A program made the position numbers and the translations under genes. Positions 6,441-13,116 of a stretch of 29,844 nt of DNA are shown piece by piece (within the stretch, counting starts at the first letter, position 1; the number at the start of each line of letters is the position of its first letter). The notes under the pieces are model-generated. The model had not been told where the DNA came from. It ran no database searches and worked only from the letters and a program-made list of their open reading frames with translations. The DNA is from VEQN01 sp036405975. Its GTDB lineage: Bacteria > Patescibacteriota > Minisyncoccia > Phycocordibacterales > CAIZLB01. The stretch spans positions 1-29,844 of the forward strand of contig DASWWM010000005.1 in NCBI GenBank assembly GCA_036405975.1, in the 5' to 3' direction.

Positions 6441-6770
6441 ATGAAAACAGAAGGTGAAAATTGTCTAGGTCCGTGTCCGGTGGAAAAAGTTGCTGATCTT
6501 ATAGGCGACTGCACGAGCATGCTGATCATCAGGGATCTGCTCACGGGGCCAAAGCGTTTTGGCGAAATCACCATGTCATCGGGTGGGGCAAGCACGAGGA
6601 CGGTCACGGCCAAGCTCAAGCATTTGGAGGCATGTGGAATCGTCCTGCGGCAGTCATTTTGCGAGAAGCCTCCTCGGGTCGAGTACTCGTTGACGGAAAA
6701 GGGCAAAGGACTGAAGGCAGTCATCGATTCGATGCGCACATTCGCGGAACGTCATTTGGCAGAAGTTTGA
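6441..6770 (+). CDS. HxlR family winged-helix transcriptional regulator
   Basis: The 109-residue product has the HxlR signature: CLGPCPVEKVADLIGDC, then LLIIRDLL-type MLIIRDLLTGPKRFGEI, the recognition helix region (STRTVTAKLKHLEACGIV) and the wing (EKPPRVEYSLTEKGKGL). These dimeric regulators often sense quinones, aldehydes or oxidants through a conserved N-terminal cysteine, and Cys8 and Cys12 (CLGPC) are candidates here. Divergent placement next to the FMN reductase suggests that gene as a target. The GTG six codons upstream (6423) overlaps the proposed -10 and was not used. The following gene starts 38 bases downstream with its own promoter. Confidence 0.9.
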   Translation: MKTEGENCLGPCPVEKVADLIGDCTSMLIIRDLLTGPKRFGEITMSSGGASTRTVTAKLKHLEACGIVLRQSFCEKPPRVEYSLTEKGKGLKAVIDSMRTFAERHLAEV

Positions 6771-6792
6771 TCGACGAGCATCATCTGGTGCG

Positions 6793-6801
6793 TGATATAC
6801 T
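6793..6801 (+). promoter_or_regulatory. Extended -10 for the VanY-like gene
   Basis: TGaTATACT at 6793-6801 ends 7 bases before the ATG at 6809. Transcription would start at about the A of the ATG, giving a leaderless mRNA. Confidence 0.6.
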
Positions 6802-6808
6802 ACGTAAT

Positions 6809-7735
6809 ATGAAAAATGAAACAGCATTTTCGGTCGGCAAGCGGGACATGTATTTCATTCTTGGCCTTGTCATACTTATTTCTGGCTTGGCCGGCTACAA
6901 CGAATATCGGTCGGCCAAGCTCAAGGAAAGCATCCAGCAGGTTGCACTGTTGCAGACGAAGCTTTTTGAGGCATTTGCATCAAGCACTGAGAGCACCATC
7001 GAAGATGTGAATGCGCGGATCAATAACCTGACAAATGAGAGCGTTGCCTTGAGCGGTGCGATTCAAAGCACGCAGAACAGGAACGAAGTCGTTGCCGAGC
7101 AGATCGGCCGAGTCTCTGGGACTGTCGGATCGCTCGACAAGCTGAGCAAAACAGATCCTCAGCTACTGCAGAAATATTCAAAAGTTTATTTTTTGAACGA
7201 GCATTATACGCCAAGCGCATTGGAGACTGTTCCTGCAGAATTTTCATACAATAAGAATACGAAGTATCAGGTCCATGCAAAGATGTACCCGTACCTAAAC
7301 AGCATGCTCAATGATGCCAAAACCACCGGGTTGTCGCTTCAGGTGATTTCGGCATTCAGGTCCTACGGCACGCAGGCGGCTCTCAAGTCGAGCTACAAGG
7401 TGACATATGGAGCCGGGACCGCAAACCAATTCTCGGCAGACCAAGGATATTCTGAGCATCAGCTTGGTACGACGCTTGACTTCACCACTCCAACTGTCGG
7501 AGCTTCATATGAAGGATTTGATGCCACTCCGGAATTCGCATGGCTCACTGCCAATGCATACAAGTATGGATTCGTGCTCTCATACCCAAAGAATAACAAG
7601 TACTACATGTACGAGCCGTGGCATTGGAGGTATGTCGGAAAAGACCTTGCGCTGAAGCTTCACACTGAAGGGAAGTATTTCTATGATCTCGAGCAGCGAG
7701 TCATCGACAACTACCTTCTTCTTATTTTTGAATAG
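6809..7735 (+). CDS. VanY-like D-alanyl-D-alanine carboxypeptidase (peptidase M15B), membrane anchored
   Basis: The 308-residue product has one N-terminal transmembrane anchor (about 14-30), a predicted coiled-coil stalk (about 35-115, rich in heptads such as ALLQTKLFEAF and INNLTNESVALSGAI) and a C-terminal M15 domain. The zinc-site motifs are complete: SEHQLGTTLD (215-224, His217 and Asp224) and EPWHWRYVG (269-277, Glu269 and His272). It should trim the terminal D-Ala from peptidoglycan stem peptides outside the membrane, which sets cross-linking. Open reading extends upstream of 6809, but 6809 matches the anchor and the promoter. It is closed by the strong hairpin at 7777-7812. Confidence 0.9.
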   Translation: MKNETAFSVGKRDMYFILGLVILISGLAGYNEYRSAKLKESIQQVALLQTKLFEAFASSTESTIEDVNARINNLTNESVALSGAIQSTQNRNEVVAEQIGRVSGTVGSLDKLSKTDPQLLQKYSKVYFLNEHYTPSALETVPAEFSYNKNTKYQVHAKMYPYLNSMLNDAKTTGLSLQVISAFRSYGTQAALKSSYKVTYGAGTANQFSADQGYSEHQLGTTLDFTTPTVGASYEGFDATPEFAWLTANAYKYGFVLSYPKNNKYYMYEPWHWRYVGKDLALKLHTEGKYFYDLEQRVIDNYLLLIFE

Positions 7736-7776
7736 GAGAGGCAAAGGTTCGCGCATGTATCGTGGATATTTAAAAT

Positions 7777-7812
7777 GAAAAGAGACATCGCATAGGCGAT
7801 GTCTCTGTTTTT
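7777..7812. terminator. Strong Rho-independent terminator
   Basis: AGAGACATCGC (7781-7791) pairs exactly with GCGATGTCTCT (7796-7806) around the 4-base loop ATAG, then GTTTTT. The A run before the stem makes it usable from the minus strand too, where a possible small gene (7839-7931) ends. Confidence 0.92.
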
Positions 7813-7813
7813 G

Positions 7814-7830
7814 CCCCCCCCCTTTTTTTT
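7814..7830. repeat. C9-T8 homopolymer tract
   Basis: Nine C (7814-7822) are followed directly by eight T (7823-7830), just beyond the terminator. Such tracts are prone to slippage. It lies outside the confident genes. Confidence 0.85.
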
Positions 7831-7838
7831 CGCTCCGT

Positions 7839-7931
7839 TCACAGGAGTTCCGCAAAGTCTTTCAGATCTTTTTGCTTGAGCTCGCCCTTCCGGTGCCTTG
7901 GTTTGGTGTTTTTCTGAGATGCAATGTGCAA
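7839..7931 (-). CDS. Possible very small basic protein (30 aa, TTG start)
   Basis: On the minus strand a frame from TTG 7931 to TGA 7839 encodes 30 residues ending RHRKGELKQKDLKDFAELL. That looks like a real, charged helical C-terminus rather than noise. The gap 7736-8017 is otherwise empty, and the frame would be followed by the bidirectional hairpin 7777-7812. There is no convincing start or promoter. It could instead be the remnant of a longer gene broken at its 5' end. Function is unknown. Confidence 0.25.
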   Translation of the reverse strand: MHIASQKNTKPRHRKGELKQKDLKDFAELL

Positions 7932-8017
7932 CTGACTGCATGGTGCAATAAAAAACTAATTAAGTCAATCTTATGTTTGGGTAAGGAAGGTCATGAAGAG
8001 GCGTCATATAGAGTGTC

Positions 8018-9727
8018 ATGAAAACGAATACATTTTTGAGCATGTTTCTTGTACTTGGACTCGCCCTCGCGGTGATTGTCCAGGCTGTGCCAGCTCAGGC
8101 GCAGACATTTACTCAGGTAGGTTCGCAAACGCAGGTAGGGGCCGCTTCCACAAGCTTTCCGGCCTGCATTCATATTACAAACGGCCTGTTTCTTGGGGCT
8201 TCTGACAAATTCATGTCCGGAGGCAATGTGATGCGGCTTCAAAACTTTTTAATATCCAATGGATACCTTTCATCGGGCAATGCAACAGGGTTCTTCGGTC
8301 CGCTGACATTCTCTGCGGTAGCGAAGTTTCAGAGGGCGAATGGCGTGTCAGCAATTGGGCTCGTAGGTCCTCAGACAAGAGCGAAGATCCTCGCGGTATC
8401 TTGCGGTGCGCCGATTCCTCCGGTCGTGAATCCTGGAAATCCTCAGTTTGGAGTGCCTACCGTGACCTCGGTGTCTCCGGCCTCTGGACCGATCGGCACG
8501 ACGGTCACAGTGTACGGTTCTGGCTTTGGTGCAAATACGACAGTGAACTTCGGCGGCTCATTCGGACCTAATGTCCGAGTCATTAACTCGGGAACGCTCA
8601 CGTTCACCGTGCCTTCGCAGCTTCTTCCAGCATGTGCTTATGGAAATATCGTATGCCTCATCGGCGGATCTCCTGTGACACAGGGAAGCTATCAAGTATC
8701 GGTTAAGAATTCGGTTGGAACAAGCAATAGCGTCGCGTATTGGGTTACGAACGGGGGAGGGAATCCGATCAATCCCGGAACGGGAGCTCCCGTGATTAGC
8801 GGCATCGATAGCCCTTCATCACTCTCGGTCGGCCAATCTGGAACATGGACCGTTCGGGCATCTGACGCCTTCGGTGGAAATGGGAATCTGAGCTATCGAG
8901 TTGTTTGGGGAGACGAGCACCTATACGGACAGGCGGCATCCGCGGCACAGATGAGCACGGCATTTGTTCAGTCGGCAACATTTACGCATGCATATCCTCA
9001 GGCGGGAACTTACACTCCGCGATTCTATGTCAGAAGCTCAAACGGCATGACGGCAGAAGTTTCTGCGACTGTGAATGTATCGGGACAGACACAGGTTCAG
9101 GCTCCGCGGATCTCATACATTTCTCCGACATCAGGTGGATATAACCAGCAGATTACGATCGTGGGAAGCGGATTCGACAGATACAGCAACCATATCAACT
9201 ATGCAGGGGTTTCCCGAGTGGCCATGAATGTACCATCGGTTGACGGAACGACACTCTCGTTTACGGTTCCTGCAACGCCTTGTGCACCGGACATGATCTG
9301 TGCGCAGGTCGTCCTTAATCCGGGAACATATCCGATCAGCGTTACGAATTCCAAAGGAACGAGCAATAGCGTAAGCTATACGCTTAATCCAAATGTTCAG
9401 CAGCCTGTCAATCAGACTGTGAGTGCTGCCATCGGTCAGACGGCATATGTCGGAAATGGATTCCAGATTCGACCGCTCAGGATTGTCGAAGACAGCCGAT
9501 GTCCTTCAGGGGTCTACTGCTTCCAGGCTGGAAAGGTAGTCGTTGAGACGCAGCTTCAGAGCCTCGACATGCTTCAGAACAGCAATATATCTTTCGGAGC
9601 TTCTGATGGCATGACTACCGCAACAATCGACGGATACACTGTGCGGATCGTCAGCGTTGCTCCTCAGGCACGACAGGGAGGAGTCGGGTCAAATGAATAC
9701 TGGATCACCTATCAGGTTACAAGATAG
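8018..9727 (+). CDS. Secreted surface protein: PG-binding domain, two IPT/TIG domains and a PKD-like domain
   Basis: This 569-residue protein starts with a signal peptide (hydrophobic FLSMFLVLGLALAVIVQAV, cleavage near AQA, residue 28). It continues with a PG_binding_1 domain (about 64-130: VMRLQNFLISNGYLS...GFFGPLTFSAVAKFQRANGV...VGPQTRAKI). A first IPT/TIG domain follows (about 147-244: SVSPASGPIGTTVTVYGSGF), then a PKD-like domain (about 258-355: VVWGD...FTHAYPQAGTYTPRFYV). A second IPT/TIG domain (about 362-457) and a C-terminal beta domain (about 468-569, with CPSGVYCFQAGKV) end it. Each IPT domain carries a Cys pair in the same loop (CAYGNIVC, CAPDMIC), probably disulfides. It likely binds the cell wall and displays Ig-like modules, perhaps for adhesion to a host cell. 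The start follows CATATAGAGTGTC with no Shine-Dalgarno sequence. Confidence 0.88.
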   Translation: MKTNTFLSMFLVLGLALAVIVQAVPAQAQTFTQVGSQTQVGAASTSFPACIHITNGLFLGASDKFMSGGNVMRLQNFLISNGYLSSGNATGFFGPLTFSAVAKFQRANGVSAIGLVGPQTRAKILAVSCGAPIPPVVNPGNPQFGVPTVTSVSPASGPIGTTVTVYGSGFGANTTVNFGGSFGPNVRVINSGTLTFTVPSQLLPACAYGNIVCLIGGSPVTQGSYQVSVKNSVGTSNSVAYWVTNGGGNPINPGTGAPVISGIDSPSSLSVGQSGTWTVRASDAFGGNGNLSYRVVWGDEHLYGQAASAAQMSTAFVQSATFTHAYPQAGTYTPRFYVRSSNGMTAEVSATVNVSGQTQVQAPRISYISPTSGGYNQQITIVGSGFDRYSNHINYAGVSRVAMNVPSVDGTTLSFTVPATPCAPDMICAQVVLNPGTYPISVTNSKGTSNSVSYTLNPNVQQPVNQTVSAAIGQTAYVGNGFQIRPLRIVEDSRCPSGVYCFQAGKVVVETQLQSLDMLQNSNISFGASDGMTTATIDGYTVRIVSVAPQARQGGVGSNEYWITYQVTR

Positions 9728-9751
9728 GGTGCCGGTTCGTTCGGCTACACA

Positions 9752-9778
9752 GAAGGCATGCCGCAGGGCATGCTTTTT
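9752..9778 (+). terminator. Terminator abutting the next promoter
   Basis: GCATGCC (9756-9762) pairs with GGCATGC (9767-9773) around a 4-base loop, followed by T5 (9774-9778). The last T of the run begins the TGT of the next extended -10. Confidence 0.8.
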
Positions 9779-9786
9779 GTTATACT
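9778..9786 (+). promoter_or_regulatory. Extended -10 for the DUF1360 gene
   Basis: TGtTATACT at 9778-9786 ends 9 bases before the ATG at 9796, fitting a leaderless transcript. Confidence 0.6.
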
Positions 9787-9795
9787 TCTATCATT

Positions 9796-10251
9796 ATGAA
9801 AAAGAGTTTGTATTTTGGTTGGGACGTAGTGGCATTGCTCGCATTTACGCTGGTGAACGTTGCTGGACTGTATTACTTCAGGAATGAGCTGGATCTGGCT
9901 CTTTCGAACTTGAGCTGGATGACTCTTTTGGTTCTCGGGCTTGGAGTGTATCGGCTGACGGACATTATCGTATACGAGAAAGTCACCCAGCCAATCCGAT
10001 TCCTGTTCATCGGAAAGGCTTTTGCTGAAGAGGGCAAAGAGGTGCATGTCTCGAAAAGAGGATTGCAGGCATTTTTCCACCAACTCTTCTCATGCAATTC
10101 TTGCATGGGCGTATGGGTCGCCGCACTTGTCGTTTACCTGTACATATTGTTTCCAACGCCGACCTTCGTGGCGATGATTATTTTTGCCCTCACCGCGCTC
10201 GAGAGGCTTTTCTCGAAGGTATATAGTTTTTTGGAAAAGAAAGCCCAATAG
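9796..10251 (+). CDS. DUF1360 family membrane protein
   Basis: The 151-residue product has about four hydrophobic segments (near 9-27, 40-56, 100-118, 120-135). It carries the DUF1360 hallmarks GVYRLTDIIVYEKVTQPIR and LFSCNSCMGVWVAALVVYL, with the C-x2-C-x-G-x-W-V-A core. The family is known mostly from Gram-positive bacteria and spore-coat or envelope loci, and its biochemistry is not established. Here it sits in an envelope-related stretch. The next gene begins 2 bases after its stop, so the two are probably co-transcribed. Confidence 0.85.
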   Translation: MKKSLYFGWDVVALLAFTLVNVAGLYYFRNELDLALSNLSWMTLLVLGLGVYRLTDIIVYEKVTQPIRFLFIGKAFAEEGKEVHVSKRGLQAFFHQLFSCNSCMGVWVAALVVYLYILFPTPTFVAMIIFALTALERLFSKVYSFLEKKAQ

Positions 10252-10253
10252 GA

Positions 10254-10541
10254 ATGAAGAAGTTTCAAAATCCTTCCGAAGCAAAGACATTCACCGACAT
10301 TCCAAATGTCGGCATGAAGGTGGCTGAAAGATTTCAGGAACTGGGCCTAAGCAAGCCTGAACAGCTGAAGGGAAAGGACGCATTCAAGCTGTACCAAAAA
10401 CTCAATGCGCTGAAAGGGGAGCGTGCAGACCCATGCCTTCTTGATACATTCATCGCAGCCGTTGATTTCATGAACGGTGGCAATCCAAAGCCTTGGTGGT
10501 TCTATACAAAAGAGCGAAAGAGAAAGCACCCGAACCTTTAG
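10254..10541 (+). CDS. Cdd1-type helix-hairpin-helix protein
   Basis: The 95-residue protein matches the Cdd1/pathogenicity-locus helix-hairpin-helix family (PF11731). It shows a DNA-binding-like HhH (FTDIPNVGMKVAERFQELGL), PEQLKGKDAFKLYQKL and the diagnostic end DPCLLDTFIAAVDFMNGG...PWWFYTKERK. The family is small and of unknown exact role, and the HhH suggests non-specific DNA binding. It starts 2 bases after the DUF1360 stop with AATAGGA just before its ATG, so translational coupling is likely. Confidence 0.9.
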   Translation: MKKFQNPSEAKTFTDIPNVGMKVAERFQELGLSKPEQLKGKDAFKLYQKLNALKGERADPCLLDTFIAAVDFMNGGNPKPWWFYTKERKRKHPNL

Positions 10542-10554
10542 CCTGCTGGAAGTA

Positions 10555-10583
10555 TTCACAAAATTGCTTATATATGGTATTAA
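10555..10583 (+). promoter_or_regulatory. Promoter with -35 and extended -10
   Basis: TTCACA (10555-10560), 17-base spacer, TGgTATTAA (10575-10583). Predicted start is near 10590, directly before the hairpin 10595-10630 and about 125 bases before the ATG at 10718. It is one of the best two-box promoters in the window. Confidence 0.6.
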
Positions 10584-10594
10584 GTGATTGGGTT

Positions 10595-10630
10595 GCTGTC
10601 GGGCACCTGAAACGTAGAGTGCCCGACAGC
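10595..10630 (+). ncRNA. Candidate structured 5' leader hairpin
   Basis: GCTGTCGGGCAC (10595-10606) pairs exactly with GTGCCCGACAGC (10619-10630) around a 12-base loop. No T run follows, so it is not a standard terminator. It sits at the predicted 5' end of the 10718 transcript. Two copies of AGCCTGAAGTT follow at 10628-10638 and 10650-10660. It could be a regulatory leader, a small RNA or a protein-binding site; I do not recognise a known riboswitch. Confidence 0.45.
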
Positions 10631-10717
10631 CTGAAGTTGTCGTGCATGGAGCCTGAAGTTCCCGTTAACTCGTTCTGAACTCATTGCCGAAGACCGACAT
10701 CTTCATTTCCAGTACAT

Positions 10718-11452
10718 ATGAAAACAAGAAGATACATGGATGATAGTTTGAGATATCAACTCGAGGGTGTTCTTGGCCTCCTGTGCCAAGGCCAACTGCC
10801 TGAGACGGTTCCTGACTTTTGCCAGGCACGAAAAGACAATGAAAGATCTGCTCGGTATTTGGGCTTTGCGTTCGCATTCTTTATTGCCACTTTAATGTCG
10901 GCGTTAGCGGTCGCAGTTCCGGTTCTCGGGGCGATTCAAGACGGGTTTACCCCGTTCGGAAACAAAATGATCATCTACGGATGTGCCGGATCCGGCCTGT
11001 TCATCGGACCTGCGATCTGGTCTCTTCTGAAAAGCCACAAGTTTTCGCTTAAGGCAGAAAAAAATGGCTGGAAGAAGTTTTCGGAATGCCTGTCGTTGCT
11101 GTATGCAGCTGCCGACGTTGATCATTCGGTCGTCGCGAAGATTCCGTCTTCGCCGGAAGCCCTTGTCTCGAAGATTCAGGAGCGTGTGGATTCATACGTC
11201 AGTGTCATAACTGAACTCGAATCTGGTCGCTCGAAAGAAAGTGTCCTTGAGTCCGAACCTGCTCAGGATGAGCGGGTAGCCTTGCGCCATCTCGTTCGCC
11301 TGGTCGCGGCTCTCAAGTTGATGGGTACGGGCGAGTGGGCGTTCATGCTTGAGAGTGGGCCTGATGACGAAGCGACCAATGTTCGAGCAAAAATCCTGTA
11401 TCGGGAACTGTTCGAGAGGGCCAAGAAGGGACTCGTCCTCGCCGCGGCTTAA
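10718..11452 (+). CDS. Hypothetical two-TM membrane protein, 244 aa
   Basis: I do not recognise the family. The product has a cytoplasmic N-terminus of about 45 residues with a Cys (LLCQGQLPETVPDFCQARKDNERSA). Two transmembrane segments follow (about 47-70, FAFAFFIATLMSALAVAVPVL, and about 82-105, MIIYGCAGSGLFIGPAIWSLL), then a soluble helical C-terminal region of about 140 residues. It starts at a CATATG context after an unusually long leader carrying the hairpin 10595-10630, which suggests regulated expression. A terminator follows at 11533-11561. Its role cannot be inferred from neighbours. Confidence 0.65.
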   Translation: MKTRRYMDDSLRYQLEGVLGLLCQGQLPETVPDFCQARKDNERSARYLGFAFAFFIATLMSALAVAVPVLGAIQDGFTPFGNKMIIYGCAGSGLFIGPAIWSLLKSHKFSLKAEKNGWKKFSECLSLLYAAADVDHSVVAKIPSSPEALVSKIQERVDSYVSVITELESGRSKESVLESEPAQDERVALRHLVRLVAALKLMGTGEWAFMLESGPDDEATNVRAKILYRELFERAKKGLVLAAA

Positions 11453-11532
11453 AATTCGGGATGCTTCAGTTCGGGCTCCTGGGAAAGCCTTTTGTTTCCA
11501 TAAACATAAGTAGTTCTCTGCATTTGCAAACC

Positions 11533-11561
11533 AAAAGCCACCGTCCCAGCGGTGGCTTTTT
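11533..11561. terminator. Bidirectional Rho-independent terminator
   Basis: AGCCACCG (11536-11543) pairs with CGGTGGCT (11550-11557) around a 6-base loop, flanked by AAA and TTTT. It separates the plus-strand unknown gene from the convergent DoxX gene. Confidence 0.88.
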
Positions 11562-11605
11562 CACTGCTCCGGTATTTGCCAGGCTGCAAAGCCGGCGAAA
11601 TCGGA

Positions 11606-11992
11606 CTAGTTAAGGTATGAAGACTTGATCCTGTACTTTCCGGCTCCGCACTTCGCGATGATTGCGAGGGCGACGAAGAAGACTGCTGGTATTGCATACA
11701 TTGCCGGTCCTCCTGCGTATGAGTAATACACCGCTCCGGCCATGATGATCATCATGAGAGGGGCGATAAGTCGGGTCCAGAGACCTGCCATAAGAAGGAG
11801 CCCGAGGAGCATCTCTCCGTATGATACGAGAAGCGTGAGTACGGGGTGGACGTTCATTGCATCGAACATGGCAATCGTTCCGCTGATGTCAGCGACCTTG
11901 AGCCATCCTGCGAACATGAACATTCCTCCAATGATAATTCGTGCGATAAGAAGGGCGATGTTTGTGCCTTTTCCGTAAATTTTATTATTCAT
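11606..11992 (-). CDS. DoxX family membrane protein
   Basis: The 128-residue product has four predicted transmembrane segments. It carries the DoxX pattern: IARIIIGGMFMFAGWLKVAD, an amphipathic part, LVSYGEMLLGLLLMAGLWTRLIAPLMMIIM and a final segment. DoxX/DoxD-like proteins are often tied to thiosulfate:quinone or redox-stress functions, though most members are uncharacterised. It diverges from a second, larger DoxX/YkgB-like gene at 12075, and the two may form a functional pair. Its extended -10 (12010-12002 minus) leaves 9 bases to the ATG. Confidence 0.85.
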   Translation of the reverse strand: MNNKIYGKGTNIALLIARIIIGGMFMFAGWLKVADISGTIAMFDAMNVHPVLTLLVSYGEMLLGLLLMAGLWTRLIAPLMMIIMAGAVYYSYAGGPAMYAIPAVFFVALAIIAKCGAGKYRIKSSYLN

Positions 11993-12001
11993 GATTCCTT
12001 C

Positions 12002-12010
12002 ATAATATCA
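12002..12010 (-). promoter_or_regulatory. Extended -10 for the DoxX gene
   Basis: On the minus strand TGaTATTAT reads from 12010 to 12002 and ends 9 bases before the ATG at 11992. Confidence 0.5.
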
Positions 12011-12056
12011 TGAGCTTCTATGCCGTGCATATCAGTAATGCAATCATCGATCGGTT

Positions 12057-12065
12057 TGCTACAAT
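12057..12065 (+). promoter_or_regulatory. Extended -10 for the 12075 gene
   Basis: TGcTACAAT at 12057-12065 ends 9 bases before the ATG at 12075. The identical TGcTACAAT with the same 9-base spacing precedes frr at 22436-22444. Confidence 0.6.
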
Positions 12066-12074
12066 GAGCAGCAT

Positions 12075-12539
12075 ATGGACAAGAAAATTAGGAAAATAGA
12101 CGCGGAGATCATTCATTTTTTCAGATATATCTCTGAGCCCGTCGCGAGAGTCGGACTTTTCGTCTGTTTTTTCTGGTTTGGAGCGCTCAAGGTTTTCGAT
12201 CTGAGTCCTGCATCGCCTTTGGTTGAATCACTGTTCAACCGAACTGTGCCATTCATGACATTCCCGGTGTTTATGGTTCTTTTTGGCGTATACGAAATGG
12301 TCATCGGCCTGATGTTTCTGTTCAAGGGTTATGAAAGGGAGGTGATACCGCTTCTGTTTGCCCATATGGTAACAACCTTCATGCCTCTATTGCTGCTTCC
12401 CGAGACAACGTGGGTCAGCTTCATGGTCCCAAGTCTCGAAGGGCAGTATATTTTGAAGAATTTTGTCATTATCGCCGCGGCGGTTGGAGTTGCCGCCCAC
12501 TTGCATCCTTTGCCAAGAAGAGTACATAAGGCAAGGTAA
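12075..12539 (+). CDS. DoxX/YkgB-like membrane protein
   Basis: The 154-residue product has four predicted transmembrane segments (about 24-40, 58-80, 92-108, 122-142). It shows the YkgB/RclC (DUF417) and DoxX-like pattern FFWFGALKVFDLSPASPLVESL, FMVLFGVYEMVIGLMFLF and PLLLLPETTW...LEGQYILKNFVIIAAA. Related RclC proteins belong to a reactive-chlorine resistance operon in E. coli, but the role here is unknown. It diverges from another DoxX gene across an 82-base gap with back-to-back extended -10 boxes. A terminator follows at 12542-12571. Confidence 0.8.
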   Translation: MDKKIRKIDAEIIHFFRYISEPVARVGLFVCFFWFGALKVFDLSPASPLVESLFNRTVPFMTFPVFMVLFGVYEMVIGLMFLFKGYEREVIPLLFAHMVTTFMPLLLLPETTWVSFMVPSLEGQYILKNFVIIAAAVGVAAHLHPLPRRVHKAR

Positions 12540-12541
12540 GA

Positions 12542-12571
12542 AAAAAACGCCCTAGAAAATGAGGGCGTTTT
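12542..12571. terminator. Bidirectional Rho-independent terminator
   Basis: AACGCCCT (12546-12553) pairs with AGGGCGTT (12562-12569) with A-run and T-run flanks. It separates the convergent 12075 and SET genes. Confidence 0.88.
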
Positions 12572-12584
12572 AAGTTCATGGGTC

Positions 12585-13016
12585 CTACGCCTTCGCGGCC
12601 TCCTTTGCCCGCTTCTCCTGGCACCTTGGGCATCTGCAGCCCATCGGCTTGAGGTGGGCGTCAAAATACTCCTTTCCGTAGTCATAGCAGATTTCCTCGG
12701 ATGCGTTGATTTTCTTTATTGAAAATATGAACGCTCGAGACTTGTGGATGGCGATTTCTGCATTGGGTCGGCATGAATGGTTGATGTAGCGGGCGGTATT
12801 TGAACGTGCCTGTCCGTCGATGGTCTTCCGTGAGTTGATCTCGAAGAGGTACTTGCTTCGGCTCGTATACTCTTCCTCGCCTTTGATGACGCGGCCGACA
12901 TACTCGATTATGCATGCGCCTTTGGGTATGTCGGCCGCGGCGAACAGTCCCAATCCGGCTGATGATTTCTTGACTGCAACTGACTTCTTGTCGATCGGTT
13001 CGTATGTCCTTCTCAT
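12585..13016 (-). CDS. SET-domain protein-lysine methyltransferase
   Basis: The 143-residue protein is a nearly bare SET domain. It shows GLGLFAAADIPKGACIIEYVG (21-41; GxG SAM-binding motif), the pseudoknot motif RYINHSCRPNAEI (76-88; NHSC 79-82), EEICYDYG (107-114) and a post-SET zinc half-site GCRCPRC (Cys127, 129, 132) that would join Cys82. SET enzymes methylate lysines with SAM. In bacteria, substrates may be ribosomal or DNA-binding proteins, or host proteins in symbionts. There is no signal peptide. All core residues are present, so it should be active. A perfect 14-bp inverted repeat (12890-12939) lies inside the gene. The C-terminus is Lys/Ala-rich. Confidence 0.92.
   Translation of the reverse strand: MRRTYEPIDKKSVAVKKSSAGLGLFAAADIPKGACIIEYVGRVIKGEEEYTSRSKYLFEINSRKTIDGQARSNTARYINHSCRPNAEIAIHKSRAFIFSIKKINASEEICYDYGKEYFDAHLKPMGCRCPRCQEKRAKEAAKA
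12890..12939. repeat. Perfect 14-bp inverted repeat inside the SET gene
   Basis: CGCGGCCGACATAC (12890-12903) and its exact reverse complement (12926-12939) flank a 22-base spacer. It lies in the codons for the AAADIPKG...YVGRVIK part of the protein. Confidence 0.9.
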
Positions 13017-13101
13017 GTGATTCTGGTTTCGGTATGCCCGTAATTATTCTTGCGTAATTGGCTACAGTATATGACGACCTTGCCTGGAATACAAAACTTT
13101 C

Positions 13102-13110
13102 TGCTATCAT
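13102..13110 (+). promoter_or_regulatory. Extended -10 for the 13117 gene
   Basis: TGcTATCAT at 13102-13110 ends 6 bases before the ATG at 13117, so a leaderless mRNA is likely. Confidence 0.55.
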
Positions 13111-13116
13111 TGATTC

